From contig OY970171.1 of the NCBI GenBank assembly GCA_963707575.1, positions 620,001 through 684,000 of the forward strand: a stretch of 64,000 bases of DNA, written 5' to 3'. Positions 25,910 through 33,752 of this stretch are shown here, in pieces. Within the stretch, counting starts at the first letter, position 1. Each line of letters opens with the position of its first letter. The DNA comes from Gaiellasilicea sp963707575. GTDB lineage: Bacteria > Actinomycetota > Thermoleophilia > Gaiellales > Gaiellaceae. A program made the position numbers and the translations under genes. The notes beneath the pieces are model-generated. The model made no database searches. It worked only from the letters and a program-made list of their open reading frames with translations, and was not told where the DNA came from.

Positions 25910-26758
25910 CTAGCGGAAGACGCCGATCAGCGCGCCGCCCGCGACGACGAGCAGGGCGCCACCGAGCAGGCGCGGCCCGACGAGCTCGGACCGCCGCAAG
26001 AGCAGCGCCGAAAGCCCGACTCCCCAGAGCGACTCGGTCGCGACGAGCGGTGAGACCACGGTGACGCGACCGCGGTAGTAGGCCTCGAAGAGGCAGATGT
26101 AGGAGAGCCCGAAGAGCAGTCCGGCGGGTACGAACACCGGCAGGCGGCGGAACGAGACGTGACCGCGCCGCGTCGCGAGCACGTAGGCGGCCACACACAA
26201 CCCCCCGGCACCGAGCGTCGCCGCGGCGGCGAGCCCAGGCGAGACGTCGGTGTCGATCGAGAGCCAGCGCACGAGGTTGTCGCGCACGGCGAAGACGACC
26301 GCCGCCAGGACCGCCAGCACGAGACCGATTCGCTTCACGTGCTGGGGGCGCCCCCGTTCGCCGACAAGCAGCACGCCGCCCACGACGATCAGGAGCGCGC
26401 CGAGGACGAGGGCCGCCTGAAACGGCTCGTCGAGGAAGATCAACGCGATCGCGACGGAGAAGAGCGGCGCCGTCCCGACCGCCACCGACGTGCGCGACGG
26501 GCCGGCATCGCGCACCGCAAGCGTGAAGAGGAGCTGGGAGAGGCCCGGGCCGAGCAGCCCCGCGAGCAGGAACGGCCAGATCCCGCTCAGGTCGATCGAC
26601 TGGGCGGCGACGAAGGGCAGGGTCACGGCGAGGGCCGGCACGATCGTCAGCAGCGCGCCCTGCTCCGCGTCGGGGGAGCGCCGGAGCGCGAAGCGAAGCG
26701 CGACGGTCATGGCGCCGAAGAGGAAGGCCGAGGCGAGGGCGAGGAGGACGGCGTCCAC
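25910..26758 (-). CDS. EamA/DMT-family transporter 1
   Basis: 282 residues, about ten hydrophobic helices in two five-helix EamA repeats: first AFLFGAMTVALRFALRRSP and GPGLSQLLFTLAVRDAGPSR, second GLLFGLSYICLFEAYYRGRV and VVSPLVATESLWGVGLSALL. The family exports metabolites and amino acids; the substrate is unknown. Divergent from the aminopeptidase pair across a control region with two palindromes; a peptidase/exporter pairing would fit amino-acid efflux (inference). GTG start with TAGGCT 6 nt upstream. Confidence 0.88.
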   Translation of the reverse strand: MDAVLLALASAFLFGAMTVALRFALRRSPDAEQGALLTIVPALAVTLPFVAAQSIDLSGIWPFLLAGLLGPGLSQLLFTLAVRDAGPSRTSVAVGTAPLFSVAIALIFLDEPFQAALVLGALLIVVGGVLLVGERGRPQHVKRIGLVLAVLAAVVFAVRDNLVRWLSIDTDVSPGLAAAATLGAGGLCVAAYVLATRRGHVSFRRLPVFVPAGLLFGLSYICLFEAYYRGRVTVVSPLVATESLWGVGLSALLLRRSELVGPRLLGGALLVVAGGALIGVFR

Positions 26759-26770
26759 GCGGCGAGCCTA
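26759..26770 (-). promoter_or_regulatory. -10 box for leaderless EamA transporter 1
   Basis: TAGGCT (minus 26770-26765), CGCCGC, GTG 26758. The -35 position predicted 17 bp upstream (26788-26793) falls inside palindrome O1. Confidence 0.6.
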
Positions 26771-26785
26771 GTGTCCGGACGATTC

Positions 26786-26806
26786 CTTGTGCTCCAGGAA
26801 CACAAG
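26786..26806. promoter_or_regulatory. Palindromic operator candidate O1
   Basis: A 21-bp inverted repeat, half-sites CTTGTGCTCC and GGAACACAAG around a central A, one mismatch between arms. The sequence differs from O2 (26845-26865) at one base only. It covers the predicted -35 region of the EamA promoter. Confidence 0.75.
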
Positions 26807-26844
26807 CTCTCCCGATCCCGCACCGTTCCGCGGGCCGAAGAGCG

Positions 26845-26865
26845 CTTGTGTTCCAGGAACACAAG
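26845..26865. promoter_or_regulatory. Palindromic operator candidate O2
   Basis: Perfect 21-bp palindrome, CTTGTGTTCC-A-GGAACACAAG, extended one base on each side by G/C. It covers the predicted -35 position (26860-26865) of the aminopeptidase promoter. Centre-to-centre distance to O1 is 59 bp. The binding protein is unknown. Confidence 0.8.
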
Positions 26866-26882
26866 CTTCGTCTCCCTGGCCG

Positions 26883-26895
26883 TAGACTCGCGCTC
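26883..26895 (+). promoter_or_regulatory. -10 box for leaderless aminopeptidase operon
   Basis: TAGACT (26883-26888), CGCGCTC, then GTG 26896. No Shine-Dalgarno sequence present. Confidence 0.6.
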
Positions 26896-27969
26896 GTGCT
26901 CGACGCGCGCGTCACGGCCTACGCCCGGTTGCTCGTGGAGCGCTGCATCGACCCCGAGCCCGGCTGGCAGGTGCTCGTCGCGGCGACCACGGAGGCGCGG
27001 CCGGTCGCGCAGGAGCTCTCGCGCCTGCTCGCCGAGCGCGGCGCGTACGCCCTGACGCGGATCGCCTTCGGCACCCCCTTCCCAGCCGACCTGGACTGGA
27101 TCGCCGCTGCGCCCGCCGAGCTCGCGGCGACGCTGCCGCCGCTCGAGCGGCACGTGCTCGAGGAGGTGGACGGGACGATCTTCGTGCTCGCGCCCGAGCA
27201 AGACACGCCGCGTCTCGACGACGTCGGCGCGCGCGCGTTCCGCGCCCACGTCTCCGCCTACCGCGACCGCGGGCGCTCAGGCCAGATCCCCTCGGTCCGC
27301 TGCGACTTTCCCTGCCCGGCCTACGCCGAGCGGGCCGGGCTGACTCTCGCCGAGTTCGAGGACGTCTTCTACGAGGCGTGCCTGCGCGACTGGGACGAGG
27401 AAGGCCGCGGGATGGCACCGGTGCGCGAGCGCCTCGACGCGGCCCGCGAGTTGCGCATCGTCGGCGAGGGGACGGACCTGCGCCTGAGTCTCGAGGGCCG
27501 CAGCGCCCTGGTCGACGACGGGCACCTGAACGTCCCAGGCGGGGAGGTGTTCACGTCACCGGTCGAGGACTCGCTCGAGGGCGAGATCCTCTTCGACGTG
27601 CCGTCGCACTCGACGGACGGCCTCGTCGAGGCGATCCGACTGCGGTTCGAGCGCGGCGCGGTCGTGGAGGCGTCGGCGGCGACCGGCGAGCCCGCGCTCC
27701 TCCGGGCGCTAGGGACGGATGCAGGCTCCCGCTACGTGGGCGAGTTCGGAATTGGCTGCAATGCGGGTATCACCAGACCGATGCGCAACGTGCTCTTCGA
27801 CGAGAAGATGGCCGGGACGATCCATCTCGCGCTGGGCGCCGGCTTTCCGCAGCTCGGCGGCCGCAACGAGAGCGCGCTGCACTGGGATCTGATCAAGGAC
27901 CTCCGCCGGGGCGGCGAGCTCCAGCTCGACGGCGAGGTCGTCCAACGCGACGGAGTCCCGCACTGGTGA
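26896..27969 (+). CDS. M29-family metallo-aminopeptidase 1
   Basis: 357 residues. Resembles thermophilic aminopeptidases T/S: N-domain with VERCIDPEPGWQVLVAATTE, catalytic-domain motifs NVPGGEVFTSPVEDS (metal-ligand Glu), GEFGIGCNAGI, VLFDEKMAGTIHLALG (Glu and His ligands) and NESALHWDLIKD (His and Asp ligands). Cobalt/zinc exopeptidase of low specificity, cytoplasmic. GTG 26896 is supported by the leaderless promoter; the frame is open further upstream but crosses palindrome O2. Its stop overlaps the next start by GTGA. Tandem paralogue of the following gene. Confidence 0.9.
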   Translation: MLDARVTAYARLLVERCIDPEPGWQVLVAATTEARPVAQELSRLLAERGAYALTRIAFGTPFPADLDWIAAAPAELAATLPPLERHVLEEVDGTIFVLAPEQDTPRLDDVGARAFRAHVSAYRDRGRSGQIPSVRCDFPCPAYAERAGLTLAEFEDVFYEACLRDWDEEGRGMAPVRERLDAARELRIVGEGTDLRLSLEGRSALVDDGHLNVPGGEVFTSPVEDSLEGEILFDVPSHSTDGLVEAIRLRFERGAVVEASAATGEPALLRALGTDAGSRYVGEFGIGCNAGITRPMRNVLFDEKMAGTIHLALGAGFPQLGGRNESALHWDLIKDLRRGGELQLDGEVVQRDGVPHW

Positions 27970-29054
27970 CCCCCGATCCCCGCCTGCGCGAACTCGCCAC
28001 GCTGCTCGTCGACCGCAGCCTCGACGTGCAGCCCGGGTGGCAGGTGTCGGTGCGCGCCACCCCGCTCGCCCGGCCGCTCGTGAGCGAGGTCGCGAAGGCG
28101 ATCGCCCGCCGCGGCGCGTACTTCCTGCCCCGGATCAACTGGGGCCCCGACCGTTTCCGCACCGACCTCGACTGGGCGCTGGAGGCGCCGCTCGAGCTGC
28201 TCGCCGAGCTTCCGTCGATCGAGCGGCACGCGGTCGAGAACGAGGACGCCCGCCTGACGATCCGCTCGCCCGAGGACGTCCATGCGGGCGCCGAGCTCGA
28301 CCCGGAGCGCCGCGCGCTGCTCCAGCGGGCGATGGAGCCGGCGAGCCGGCGGGCACGCTCCCTCGACGTCCGCTGGGCGGTCGTGCAGTACCCGACCGAG
28401 GCGGCGGCCGCCGAGGCCGGTATGCCGCTGCCTGAGTTCGAGGACTTCGTCTACGACTCGTGCCTGCTCGACTGGGACGCCGAGGAGCAGCGGATGCAGC
28501 GGATCAAGGAGCGCTTCGACGAGGCGGAGAGCGTCCGCATTGTCAGCACCGGCACCGACCTCACGCTCAGCGTCGCCGGCCGCAGCGGGATCGTCTCCTC
28601 CGGTCTGCGCAACATGCCCGACGGCGAGGTCTTCTACAGCCCCGTCGAAGACTCCGCCGAAGGCGTGATCGACTACTCCGAGTTCCCCGCCGTCTATCTC
28701 GGGCACGACGTCGAGGGCGCGCGGCTCGTCTTCCGGGAGGGCCGGGTCGTGGAGTCGAGCGCGACGGGCGGCGAGGACTTCCTGCGGCAGGTGCTGCACA
28801 CGGACGACGGCGCCAGCCGACTCGGCGAGCTCGGCATCGGCTGCAACCCGCGCATCACCAGGTTCACGCGCAACGTGCTCTTCGACGAGAAGATCGACGG
28901 CACCGTCCACCTCGCGCTCGGCGGCAGCTACACGTACGCGGGCGGCAAGAACGAGAGCGCCGTGCACTGGGACATGGTCAAGGACCTGCGCCCCGGCGGC
29001 GAGCTCTACGCCGACGGCGAGCTCGTCCAGGAGAACGGCCGCTGGCTGTTCTAG
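27966..29054 (+). CDS. M29-family metallo-aminopeptidase 2
   Basis: 362 residues, paralogue of the preceding gene with the same motif order: VDRSLDVQPGWQVSVRATPL, NMPDGEVFYSPVEDS, GELGIGCNPRITRFTRNVLF, DEKIDGTVHLALG and NESAVHWDMVKD. All expected metal ligands are present in both copies, so both should be active. Start GTG overlaps the previous TGA (GTGA). Followed by stem-loop element B. Confidence 0.9.
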   Translation: MTPDPRLRELATLLVDRSLDVQPGWQVSVRATPLARPLVSEVAKAIARRGAYFLPRINWGPDRFRTDLDWALEAPLELLAELPSIERHAVENEDARLTIRSPEDVHAGAELDPERRALLQRAMEPASRRARSLDVRWAVVQYPTEAAAAEAGMPLPEFEDFVYDSCLLDWDAEEQRMQRIKERFDEAESVRIVSTGTDLTLSVAGRSGIVSSGLRNMPDGEVFYSPVEDSAEGVIDYSEFPAVYLGHDVEGARLVFREGRVVESSATGGEDFLRQVLHTDDGASRLGELGIGCNPRITRFTRNVLFDEKIDGTVHLALGGSYTYAGGKNESAVHWDMVKDLRPGGELYADGELVQENGRWLF

Positions 29055-29057
29055 GTC

Positions 29058-29164
29058 GGGACGCCGAAAGCGTCCCCTTCAGGGGTCTTGCCACGGGCAT
29101 GGCTCGACCATGCCCGCGCAGCTCTTGAGTTAGCGCGAGCGCGGGCTTTGCCCGCGTTCGCTGC
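29058..29164 (+). repeat. Convergent-junction stem-loop element, copy B
   Basis: Stem 1 GGGACGC/GCGTCCC (29058-29064 with 29070-29076), linker CTTCAGGGGTCTTG (29077-29090), stem 2 pairing 29094-29102 with 29108-29116, CGCAG (29117-29121), a 12-nt spacer, and stem 3 pairing 29135-29146 with 29150-29161 (12 bp, one G-T). Stem 3 overlaps the last codons of the convergent EamA gene. Confidence 0.8.
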
Positions 29165-30032
29165 TGGCCAGTACCGGCACAAGTCGGCGCAGCGTCCTTG
29201 CGGCCGCGGGCTCGGCGACGACGATCCCGGCCATGATCAGCACCGCGCCCACCCAGGCGACGGCGCCGAGCCTGTCGCCGGCGAGCCAGAAGCCGAAGAT
29301 CGCCGCCCACACCGGCTCCATCGCGAAGGCGAGCGCCGTTCGCGTCGCGCTCGTGCGCTGCTGGGCCCAGGTCTGGACGAGGAAGCCGAGCGCGCTCGCA
29401 AAGACACCCGTCACGAGCAGCGCTCCCCACACCGTCCAGCCGCGCGGCAGCTCGATCTGGCCCAGCGCGACCGCGACGACCGCAAACCCGGCGAAGGCGG
29501 CCAGCATCTCGACGAAGGTGAACGCAACGGCGTCGTAGCGGGGCGCGTAGCGCTCCATCAGCACGATCTGGAGCGAGAACGCCGCTGAGCCGGCCAGCAC
29601 CAGCAGGTCACCGAGCCCGTCGCCGCCCCCGACGCCCGACAGGAGCGCGAGCCCGGCGGTGGAGAGCGCCACCCCGGCCCAGACGATCCCCGCGATGCGG
29701 GTGTGGAAGAGCGCGACCGCGGCGAGGGGCGTGAACACGACGTAGAGGCCCGTGATGAAGCCCGCGTTCGAGACCGTCGTCCGCTCGAGCCCTGCCGTCT
29801 GCAGCGCATAGCCCGCCGCGAGCAGCAGGCCAAGGCCCACGCCGGCGACCCAGCCGCGTCGCGGCAGCGCCCGCAGCGGCCGGTGCGCAAACGGGCCGAG
29901 CACCGCCGTCGCAATCGCGAACCGGACGGCGAGGAAGGCGAACAGCGGATAGAGCTCGACCGCGTCCTTGACCTGCACGAACGTCAGCCCCCAGATCGCG
30001 GTCACGAGCACGAGGGCGCCGACTGCGACCAT
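29130..30032 (-). CDS. EamA/DMT-family transporter 2
   Basis: 300 residues, about ten membrane helices in two EamA repeats (VTAIWGLTFVQVKDAVELYP; SNAGFITGLYVVFTPLAAVAL; then SAAFSLQIVLMERYAPRYDA and ALAFAMEPVWAAIFGFWLAG). Typical drug/metabolite exporter; substrate unknown. The last ten or so codons (ASSERGQSPRSR) are encoded by stem 3 of repeat element B, so the element supplies the C-terminal tail. Probably leaderless: TAGCCT sits 6 nt before the ATG, with the same CGCCGC spacer as EamA transporter 1. Confidence 0.88.
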   Translation of the reverse strand: MVAVGALVLVTAIWGLTFVQVKDAVELYPLFAFLAVRFAIATAVLGPFAHRPLRALPRRGWVAGVGLGLLLAAGYALQTAGLERTTVSNAGFITGLYVVFTPLAAVALFHTRIAGIVWAGVALSTAGLALLSGVGGGDGLGDLLVLAGSAAFSLQIVLMERYAPRYDAVAFTFVEMLAAFAGFAVVAVALGQIELPRGWTVWGALLVTGVFASALGFLVQTWAQQRTSATRTALAFAMEPVWAAIFGFWLAGDRLGAVAWVGAVLIMAGIVVAEPAAARTLRRLVPVLASSERGQSPRSR

Positions 30033-30044
30033 GCGGCGAGGCTA
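30033..30044 (-). promoter_or_regulatory. -10 box for leaderless EamA transporter 2
   Basis: TAGCCT (minus 30044-30039), CGCCGC, ATG 30032. Spacer identical to that of EamA transporter 1. Confidence 0.6.
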
Positions 30045-30069
30045 TCGCTCCCGAGCACGGAGGTCCCGC

Positions 30070-30474
30070 ATGTCCGAGACACCTGCCGTCCACGAGCTCC
30101 GGCTCGTCGTCACCGCCCCCGACTACGACGAGGCCCTCGCCTTCTACCGCGACACGCTCGGGCTCCCTGAGCGGCTCTCGTACTCCTCTGCGGACGGCCG
30201 CGTGGCGATCCTCGAGGCCGGCCGGGCGACGCTCGAGCTGACCGACCCGCCGCATGCCGCCTACATCGACGACGTCGAGGTCGGCAGGCGGGTCGCGGGC
30301 CACATCCGCGTCGCGTTCGAGGTCGCCGACAGCGCGGCGACGCTACGGCAGCTCGAGACAGCTGGGGCGACGGTGCTCGCGGAGCCGACCCGCACGCCGT
30401 GGAACTCGCTGAACGCGCGGCTCGAGGGCCCGGCAGGGCTGCAGCTGACGCTCTTCACCGAGCTCGCCTCATAA
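30070..30474 (+). CDS. Glyoxalase/VOC-fold protein
   Basis: 134 residues with the VOC pattern: ELRLVVTAPDYDEALAFYRD, TLGLPERLSY, LEAGRATLELTDPP, HIRVAFEVADSAATLRQLET and a final GLQLTLFTEL. The glyoxalase/dioxygenase superfamily has many functions and the metal-ligand set is not fully clear here, so no reaction is assigned. ATG 30070 has GGAGGT 5 nt upstream. Followed after 7 nt by the luciferase-like gene. Confidence 0.82.
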   Translation: MSETPAVHELRLVVTAPDYDEALAFYRDTLGLPERLSYSSADGRVAILEAGRATLELTDPPHAAYIDDVEVGRRVAGHIRVAFEVADSAATLRQLETAGATVLAEPTRTPWNSLNARLEGPAGLQLTLFTELAS

Positions 30475-30481
30475 TCCCGGC
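30470..30481 (+). promoter_or_regulatory. -10 box for leaderless luciferase-like gene
   Basis: CATAAT (30470-30475), CCCGGC, GTG 30482. The hexamer overlaps the stop codon of the preceding VOC gene. Confidence 0.45.
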
Positions 30482-31426
30482 GTGCGCGTCTGCCTGATGA
30501 TCGAAGGCCAGGAGGGTGTCTCCTGGGAGCAGTGGCTGGCGCTGGGCCGGGCCTGCGAGGAGAGCGGGCTCGAGGGCCTGTTCCGCTCCGACCACTATGC
30601 GGGGTTGATGGGCGACGAGCTGCGCGACTCTCTCGACGCGTGGACGCAGATCGCGGCGCTCGGCGCGCTCACGGAGCGGATCCGGCTCGGCACGCTGGTC
30701 TCGCCGGTCACGTTCCGCCACCCATCGCTACTCGCGAAGGCCGTCGTCACCGCCGACCACGTCTCGGGCGGGCGGGTCGAGCTGGGGATCGGCGCGGGCT
30801 GGAACGCCCGCGAGCACGCCGCGTACGGATTCCCCTTCCCGGAGCTGCCCGAGCGGCTGGAGCTGCTGGAGGAGCAGCTCGAGGTGATCGTGCGCCAGTG
30901 GACGGAGGAGAGCGTCGACTTCGACGGCCGCCACTACCGGCTGGAGGGCCTGCACGCGCTGCCGAAGCCGGCTCAGCGACCGCGGCCGCCGGTGATTCTC
31001 GGCGGCGCGGCGAAGCCGCGGACGGCGCGCCTGGCCGCGCGCTTCGCGGACGAGTACAACACGCCGTTTCCGGGCCTCGGGCAGGTACGCGAACGGCGTG
31101 CGAGCATCGACCGCGCCTGCGCCGAGGCAGGTCGCGAACCGCTCGTCTTCTCGGTCATGACGGGCTGTGTGGTCGGCTCGGACCGGGCCGAGCTGCTGCA
31201 CCGTGTCGGCCGTGCGATGACGCGCCTACGCGTGGAGGGTGACCCGGAGGCATTCGTGCGCGAGCGCGGCGACGTGATGGTGCTCGGCACGGTGGAGGAG
31301 GTCGTCGAGCGCCTGCGCGGGCTGGAGGAAGCCGGCGTCGAGCGGGTCTTCCTCCAGCACATCGCGCATGACGACGTCGAGATGGTGCGACTGCTCGGCG
31401 CCGAGGTGGCGCCGGCAGTCGCCTAG
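30482..31426 (+). CDS. Luciferase-like (LLM class) F420-dependent oxidoreductase
   Basis: 314 residues in a TIM-barrel luciferase-like fold: GLFRSDHYAGLM, ALTERIRLGTLVSPVTFRHP, LLAKAVVTADHVSGGRVELG and GIGAGWNAREHAAYGFPFP are standard for F420-dependent oxidoreductases of actinobacteria. FMN use cannot be excluded, and the substrate is unknown. GTG start with CATAAT 6 nt upstream. Convergent with csbD-like, the two stops 6 nt apart. Confidence 0.88.
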   Translation: MRVCLMIEGQEGVSWEQWLALGRACEESGLEGLFRSDHYAGLMGDELRDSLDAWTQIAALGALTERIRLGTLVSPVTFRHPSLLAKAVVTADHVSGGRVELGIGAGWNAREHAAYGFPFPELPERLELLEEQLEVIVRQWTEESVDFDGRHYRLEGLHALPKPAQRPRPPVILGGAAKPRTARLAARFADEYNTPFPGLGQVRERRASIDRACAEAGREPLVFSVMTGCVVGSDRAELLHRVGRAMTRLRVEGDPEAFVRERGDVMVLGTVEEVVERLRGLEEAGVERVFLQHIAHDDVEMVRLLGAEVAPAVA

Positions 31427-31432
31427 CCTCGG

Positions 31433-31600
31433 TCAGACGCGCTTGTCGATCGCGTCCTTGACGTCGTCGGCCGCGTCCTTGACGCTGTCCTTGGCCTTGC
31501 CCCAGCTGTCCTGGGCCTCGCCCTCGGCCTCGCGCTCCTCGTCTCCGGTGAGCTTGCCCTCGGCCTGCTTGAGGTTCCCCTCGATGCGATCCTCGTCCAT
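31433..31600 (-). CDS. CsbD-family stress protein
   Basis: 55 residues. MDEDRIEGNLKQAEGKLTGD is the CsbD signature, followed by a charged low-complexity helix (SVKDAADDVKDAIDKRV). CsbD-like proteins are small, hydrophilic and induced by general stress; molecular role unknown. ATG 31600 is preceded by AAGGGGG. Divergent from moaA, about 60 bp apart. Confidence 0.9.
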   Translation of the reverse strand: MDEDRIEGNLKQAEGKLTGDEEREAEGEAQDSWGKAKDSVKDAADDVKDAIDKRV

Positions 31601-31647
31601 CTTCGACCCCCTTCTGTCGTGGTCTTCGGATCGTTCCCCGGAGCGGA

Positions 31648-31659
31648 TACTCTGAACCC
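31648..31659 (+). promoter_or_regulatory. -10 box for leaderless moaA
   Basis: TACTCT (31648-31653), GAACCC, then GTG 31660. Confidence 0.55.
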
Positions 31660-32670
31660 GTGAGCGCGCACGTTTCTCCGGACACGCTGGGCCGTCCACT
31701 CCGCGACCTGCGCATCTCGGTCACCGACCGCTGCAACTTCCGCTGCGTCTACTGCATGCCGAAGGAGGTCTTCGGCCACGACTACCGCTTCCTCGACCGC
31801 AAGGAGCTGCTCTCGTTCGAGGAGATCGAGCGCGTCGTCCGCGTCTTCAAGACGCACGGCGTCGAGAAGATCCGGATCACGGGCGGCGAGCCCCTGCTGC
31901 GCCGGGAGCTCGAGCACCTGATCGCCGGGCTCGCGTCGATCGGCGGGCTCGAGCTGACGCTGACGACGAACGCGTCCCTGCTCGCGAAGAAGGCGCAGCT
32001 CCTGGCCGACGCCGGACTGGACCGCGTCACCGTCAGCCTCGACTCGCTGGACGACGAGACGTTCCGGGCCATGAACGACGTCGACTTCTCCGTCGAGCGC
32101 GTGCTCGAGGGCATCGAGGCGGCCACCGCGGCGGGCCTGCCCGTGAAGGTGAACGCCGTGATCAAGCGCGGCATGAACGAGGCCGCGGTGCTCGAGATGG
32201 CTCGGCACTTCAAGGGGACCCCCCATGTGCTGCGCTTCATCGAATACATGGACGTCGGCGCCACGAACGGCTGGCGGCTCGACGACGTCGTCCCTGCCGC
32301 CGAGATCATCCGCACGATCGACGCCGTCTTCCCGATCGAGCCGGTCGACCGCTCCTACCGCGGTGAGGTCGCCCAGCGCTGGCGGTACCGCGACGGCTCG
32401 GGCGAGCTGGGCCTGATCACGTCGGTGACCCAGCCGTTCTGCGGCGACTGCACTCGCGCGCGGATCTCCGCCGAGGGGAAGCTCTACACCTGCCTGTTCG
32501 GCGTCCGCGGTCACGACCTGCGGGCGCTCGTCCGCTCGGGCGCGACGGACGAGGAGCTGAGCGCGGCCGTGGGCGGAATCTGGTCGAAGCGCACCGATCG
32601 CTACTCCGAGCGGCGCTCGGAGAGCACGGTCGACCTGCCGAAGGTCGAGATGAGCTACATCGGCGGCTAG
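31660..32670 (+). CDS. moaA: GTP 3',8-cyclase MoaA
   Basis: 336 residues. Radical-SAM enzyme making the first intermediate of molybdopterin from GTP, together with MoaC. N-terminal CNFRCVYC binds the SAM 4Fe-4S cluster; the C-terminal FCGDCTRARISAEGKLYTCL holds the second, GTP-binding cluster; the protein ends in the required Gly-Gly (SYIGG). IRITGGEPLLRR and VSLDSLD are typical. Stands alone, but three molybdenum-hydroxylase gene pairs follow within 12 kb and presumably depend on its product. GTG start with a leaderless promoter. Convergent with a cupredoxin gene. Confidence 0.96.
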   Translation: MSAHVSPDTLGRPLRDLRISVTDRCNFRCVYCMPKEVFGHDYRFLDRKELLSFEEIERVVRVFKTHGVEKIRITGGEPLLRRELEHLIAGLASIGGLELTLTTNASLLAKKAQLLADAGLDRVTVSLDSLDDETFRAMNDVDFSVERVLEGIEAATAAGLPVKVNAVIKRGMNEAAVLEMARHFKGTPHVLRFIEYMDVGATNGWRLDDVVPAAEIIRTIDAVFPIEPVDRSYRGEVAQRWRYRDGSGELGLITSVTQPFCGDCTRARISAEGKLYTCLFGVRGHDLRALVRSGATDEELSAAVGGIWSKRTDRYSERRSESTVDLPKVEMSYIGG

Positions 32671-32738
32671 GAGGGGTTGGCGGACTGCCGCTCGTCGTCG
32701 GCACAGCTGTATTTCGCCAACCCCTCCTAGAGCCGCCG
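32662..32738. terminator. Long inverted repeat between moaA and the cupredoxin gene
   Basis: CTAGGAGGGGTTGGCG (32667-32682) and CGCCAACCCCTCCTAG (32715-32730) are perfect 16-bp arms, with GGCGGCT and AGCCGCC extending the stem after a 2-nt bulge. The left arm contains the moaA stop codon. An inner GCCG/CGGC hairpin lies in the 32-nt loop. Probably a bidirectional terminator. Confidence 0.7.
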
Positions 32739-32740
32739 CG

Positions 32741-33100
32741 TCACTTCACGACGAGCATGCCCGCCATGCCCGCGACCGCGTGGCTCGGCAGCGTGCAGAT
32801 GTAGCGGTAGCGGCCGGCCTTCTTGAAGGTGACCCGGACCGTGCCGCGCTTTCCGGCTCCGATCACGGCCGTCTTCTTGCCGCCGACACGGAAGTCGTGC
32901 GCGACCGTGCCCCGGTTCGAGACCGTGAAGATCACGGCGACGTTCTTCTTCACCGTCTTCGGCTTGACCGTGAACTTGAACTCGCTCGCGGCCACGGCCA
33001 CGCGCTGCGGCGCCGGCGCGGCCTGTACGGCGACGACGACGACGAGCGCCGCGAGCGCCCCGGTGGCGATCAGGATGCTGCCGTTGCGGAATCTGCTCAC
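32741..33100 (-). CDS. Cupredoxin-like secreted copper protein
   Basis: 119 residues with an N-terminal signal/anchor helix (GSILIATGALAALVVVVAVQ) and one cupredoxin domain. Type 1 copper ligands are visible: the first His in GTVAHDFRVGG, and ICTLPSHAVAGM carrying Cys, His and Met. Likely a periplasmic or cell-surface electron carrier (plastocyanin/azurin type). The partner is unknown; the oxidoreductases encoded from 33753 onward are possible donors but only by proximity. Confidence 0.88.
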   Translation of the reverse strand: MSRFRNGSILIATGALAALVVVVAVQAAPAPQRVAVAASEFKFTVKPKTVKKNVAVIFTVSNRGTVAHDFRVGGKKTAVIGAGKRGTVRVTFKKAGRYRYICTLPSHAVAGMAGMLVVK

Positions 33101-33171
33101 GATGACCTCCCTCGTCTGACGACGCGTCGACGGGTCCTACGCGCGGCGAGCACGACCGGTTTGCGGCCGGC

Positions 33172-33678
33172 CTACTGGCAGACGGGCTCCGACGGCCGCG
33201 TGAGCGCGAACCCGTAGACGGACTCGCCGTAGGTGTAGATGGAGGTGACGACGTTCCGCCCGCGGAGGCTCAGCGCGCCGTACCCGATGCACCGGTTCCA
33301 GGCGAAGCCCTTGTACAGATCCATGGCCTGGGTAGTGGCGTCGCCGAGCTGCAGGCCCTGCGTCGTGTGCCAGCCCAGCGGCGCACCGAGTGTGAAGACG
33401 GCCGTGACGCGTCCGCTGCGGAACGAGACCGCCGCACCGGTCCGGCGGCCGGGCGAGGTGTAGAGCCACGTCGTTCGCTCGCACACCCGACAGAGCTCGT
33501 AGCGGCTACCCCAGCGCAGACGGACCGCGGCGGTCGTGTCGCCGAGCCTCACGCCCCCGAGGCTCTTGCCGGGCGCGAGCACGCCCTTGGCGGGAACGGC
33601 GGCCTGTGTGACCGGCGTCGCCGGCGCAGCCGCGGGCAGGGCGAGAGCAAGGGCAAGCGCGACGGTCAGCAACGGCAT
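33172..33678 (-). CDS. Secreted protein of unknown function
   Basis: 168 residues. Signal peptide MPLLTVALALALALPAAAPA, then two related segments: GKSLGGVRLGDTTAAVRLRW and GWHTTQGLQLGDATTQAMDL, each an LGDxT motif before a helix, plus CRVCERTTWLY with a Cys pair that could form a disulfide. No family assigned. Start ATG 33678 is the only one that yields a signal peptide. Transcribed toward the cupredoxin gene, possibly the same transcript. Confidence 0.75.
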   Translation of the reverse strand: MPLLTVALALALALPAAAPATPVTQAAVPAKGVLAPGKSLGGVRLGDTTAAVRLRWGSRYELCRVCERTTWLYTSPGRRTGAAVSFRSGRVTAVFTLGAPLGWHTTQGLQLGDATTQAMDLYKGFAWNRCIGYGALSLRGRNVVTSIYTYGESVYGFALTRPSEPVCQ

Positions 33679-33704
33679 ACCTCTCTTCGGACGTGGACGA
33701 GAAA

Positions 33705-33738
33705 CTGCCGGGGCGGAGCATCGGCTCCGCCCCGGCAG
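33705..33738 (-). terminator. Terminator of molybdenum-hydroxylase pair 1
   Basis: Perfect 15-bp stem, CTGCCGGGGCGGAGC with GCTCCGCCCCGGCAG and loop ATCG as read on plus. On the minus strand it is followed by TTTCTC, resembling an intrinsic terminator, 15 nt past the stop at 33753. Confidence 0.8.
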
Positions 33739-33752
33739 GATATGCAGCTGCG

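Noticed and set aside
25861..25910. Canonical HspR box (CTTGAGT-N7-ACTCAAG) upstream of dnaK
   Set aside because: Only one half-site resembles the consensus; kept only as a weak candidate feature.
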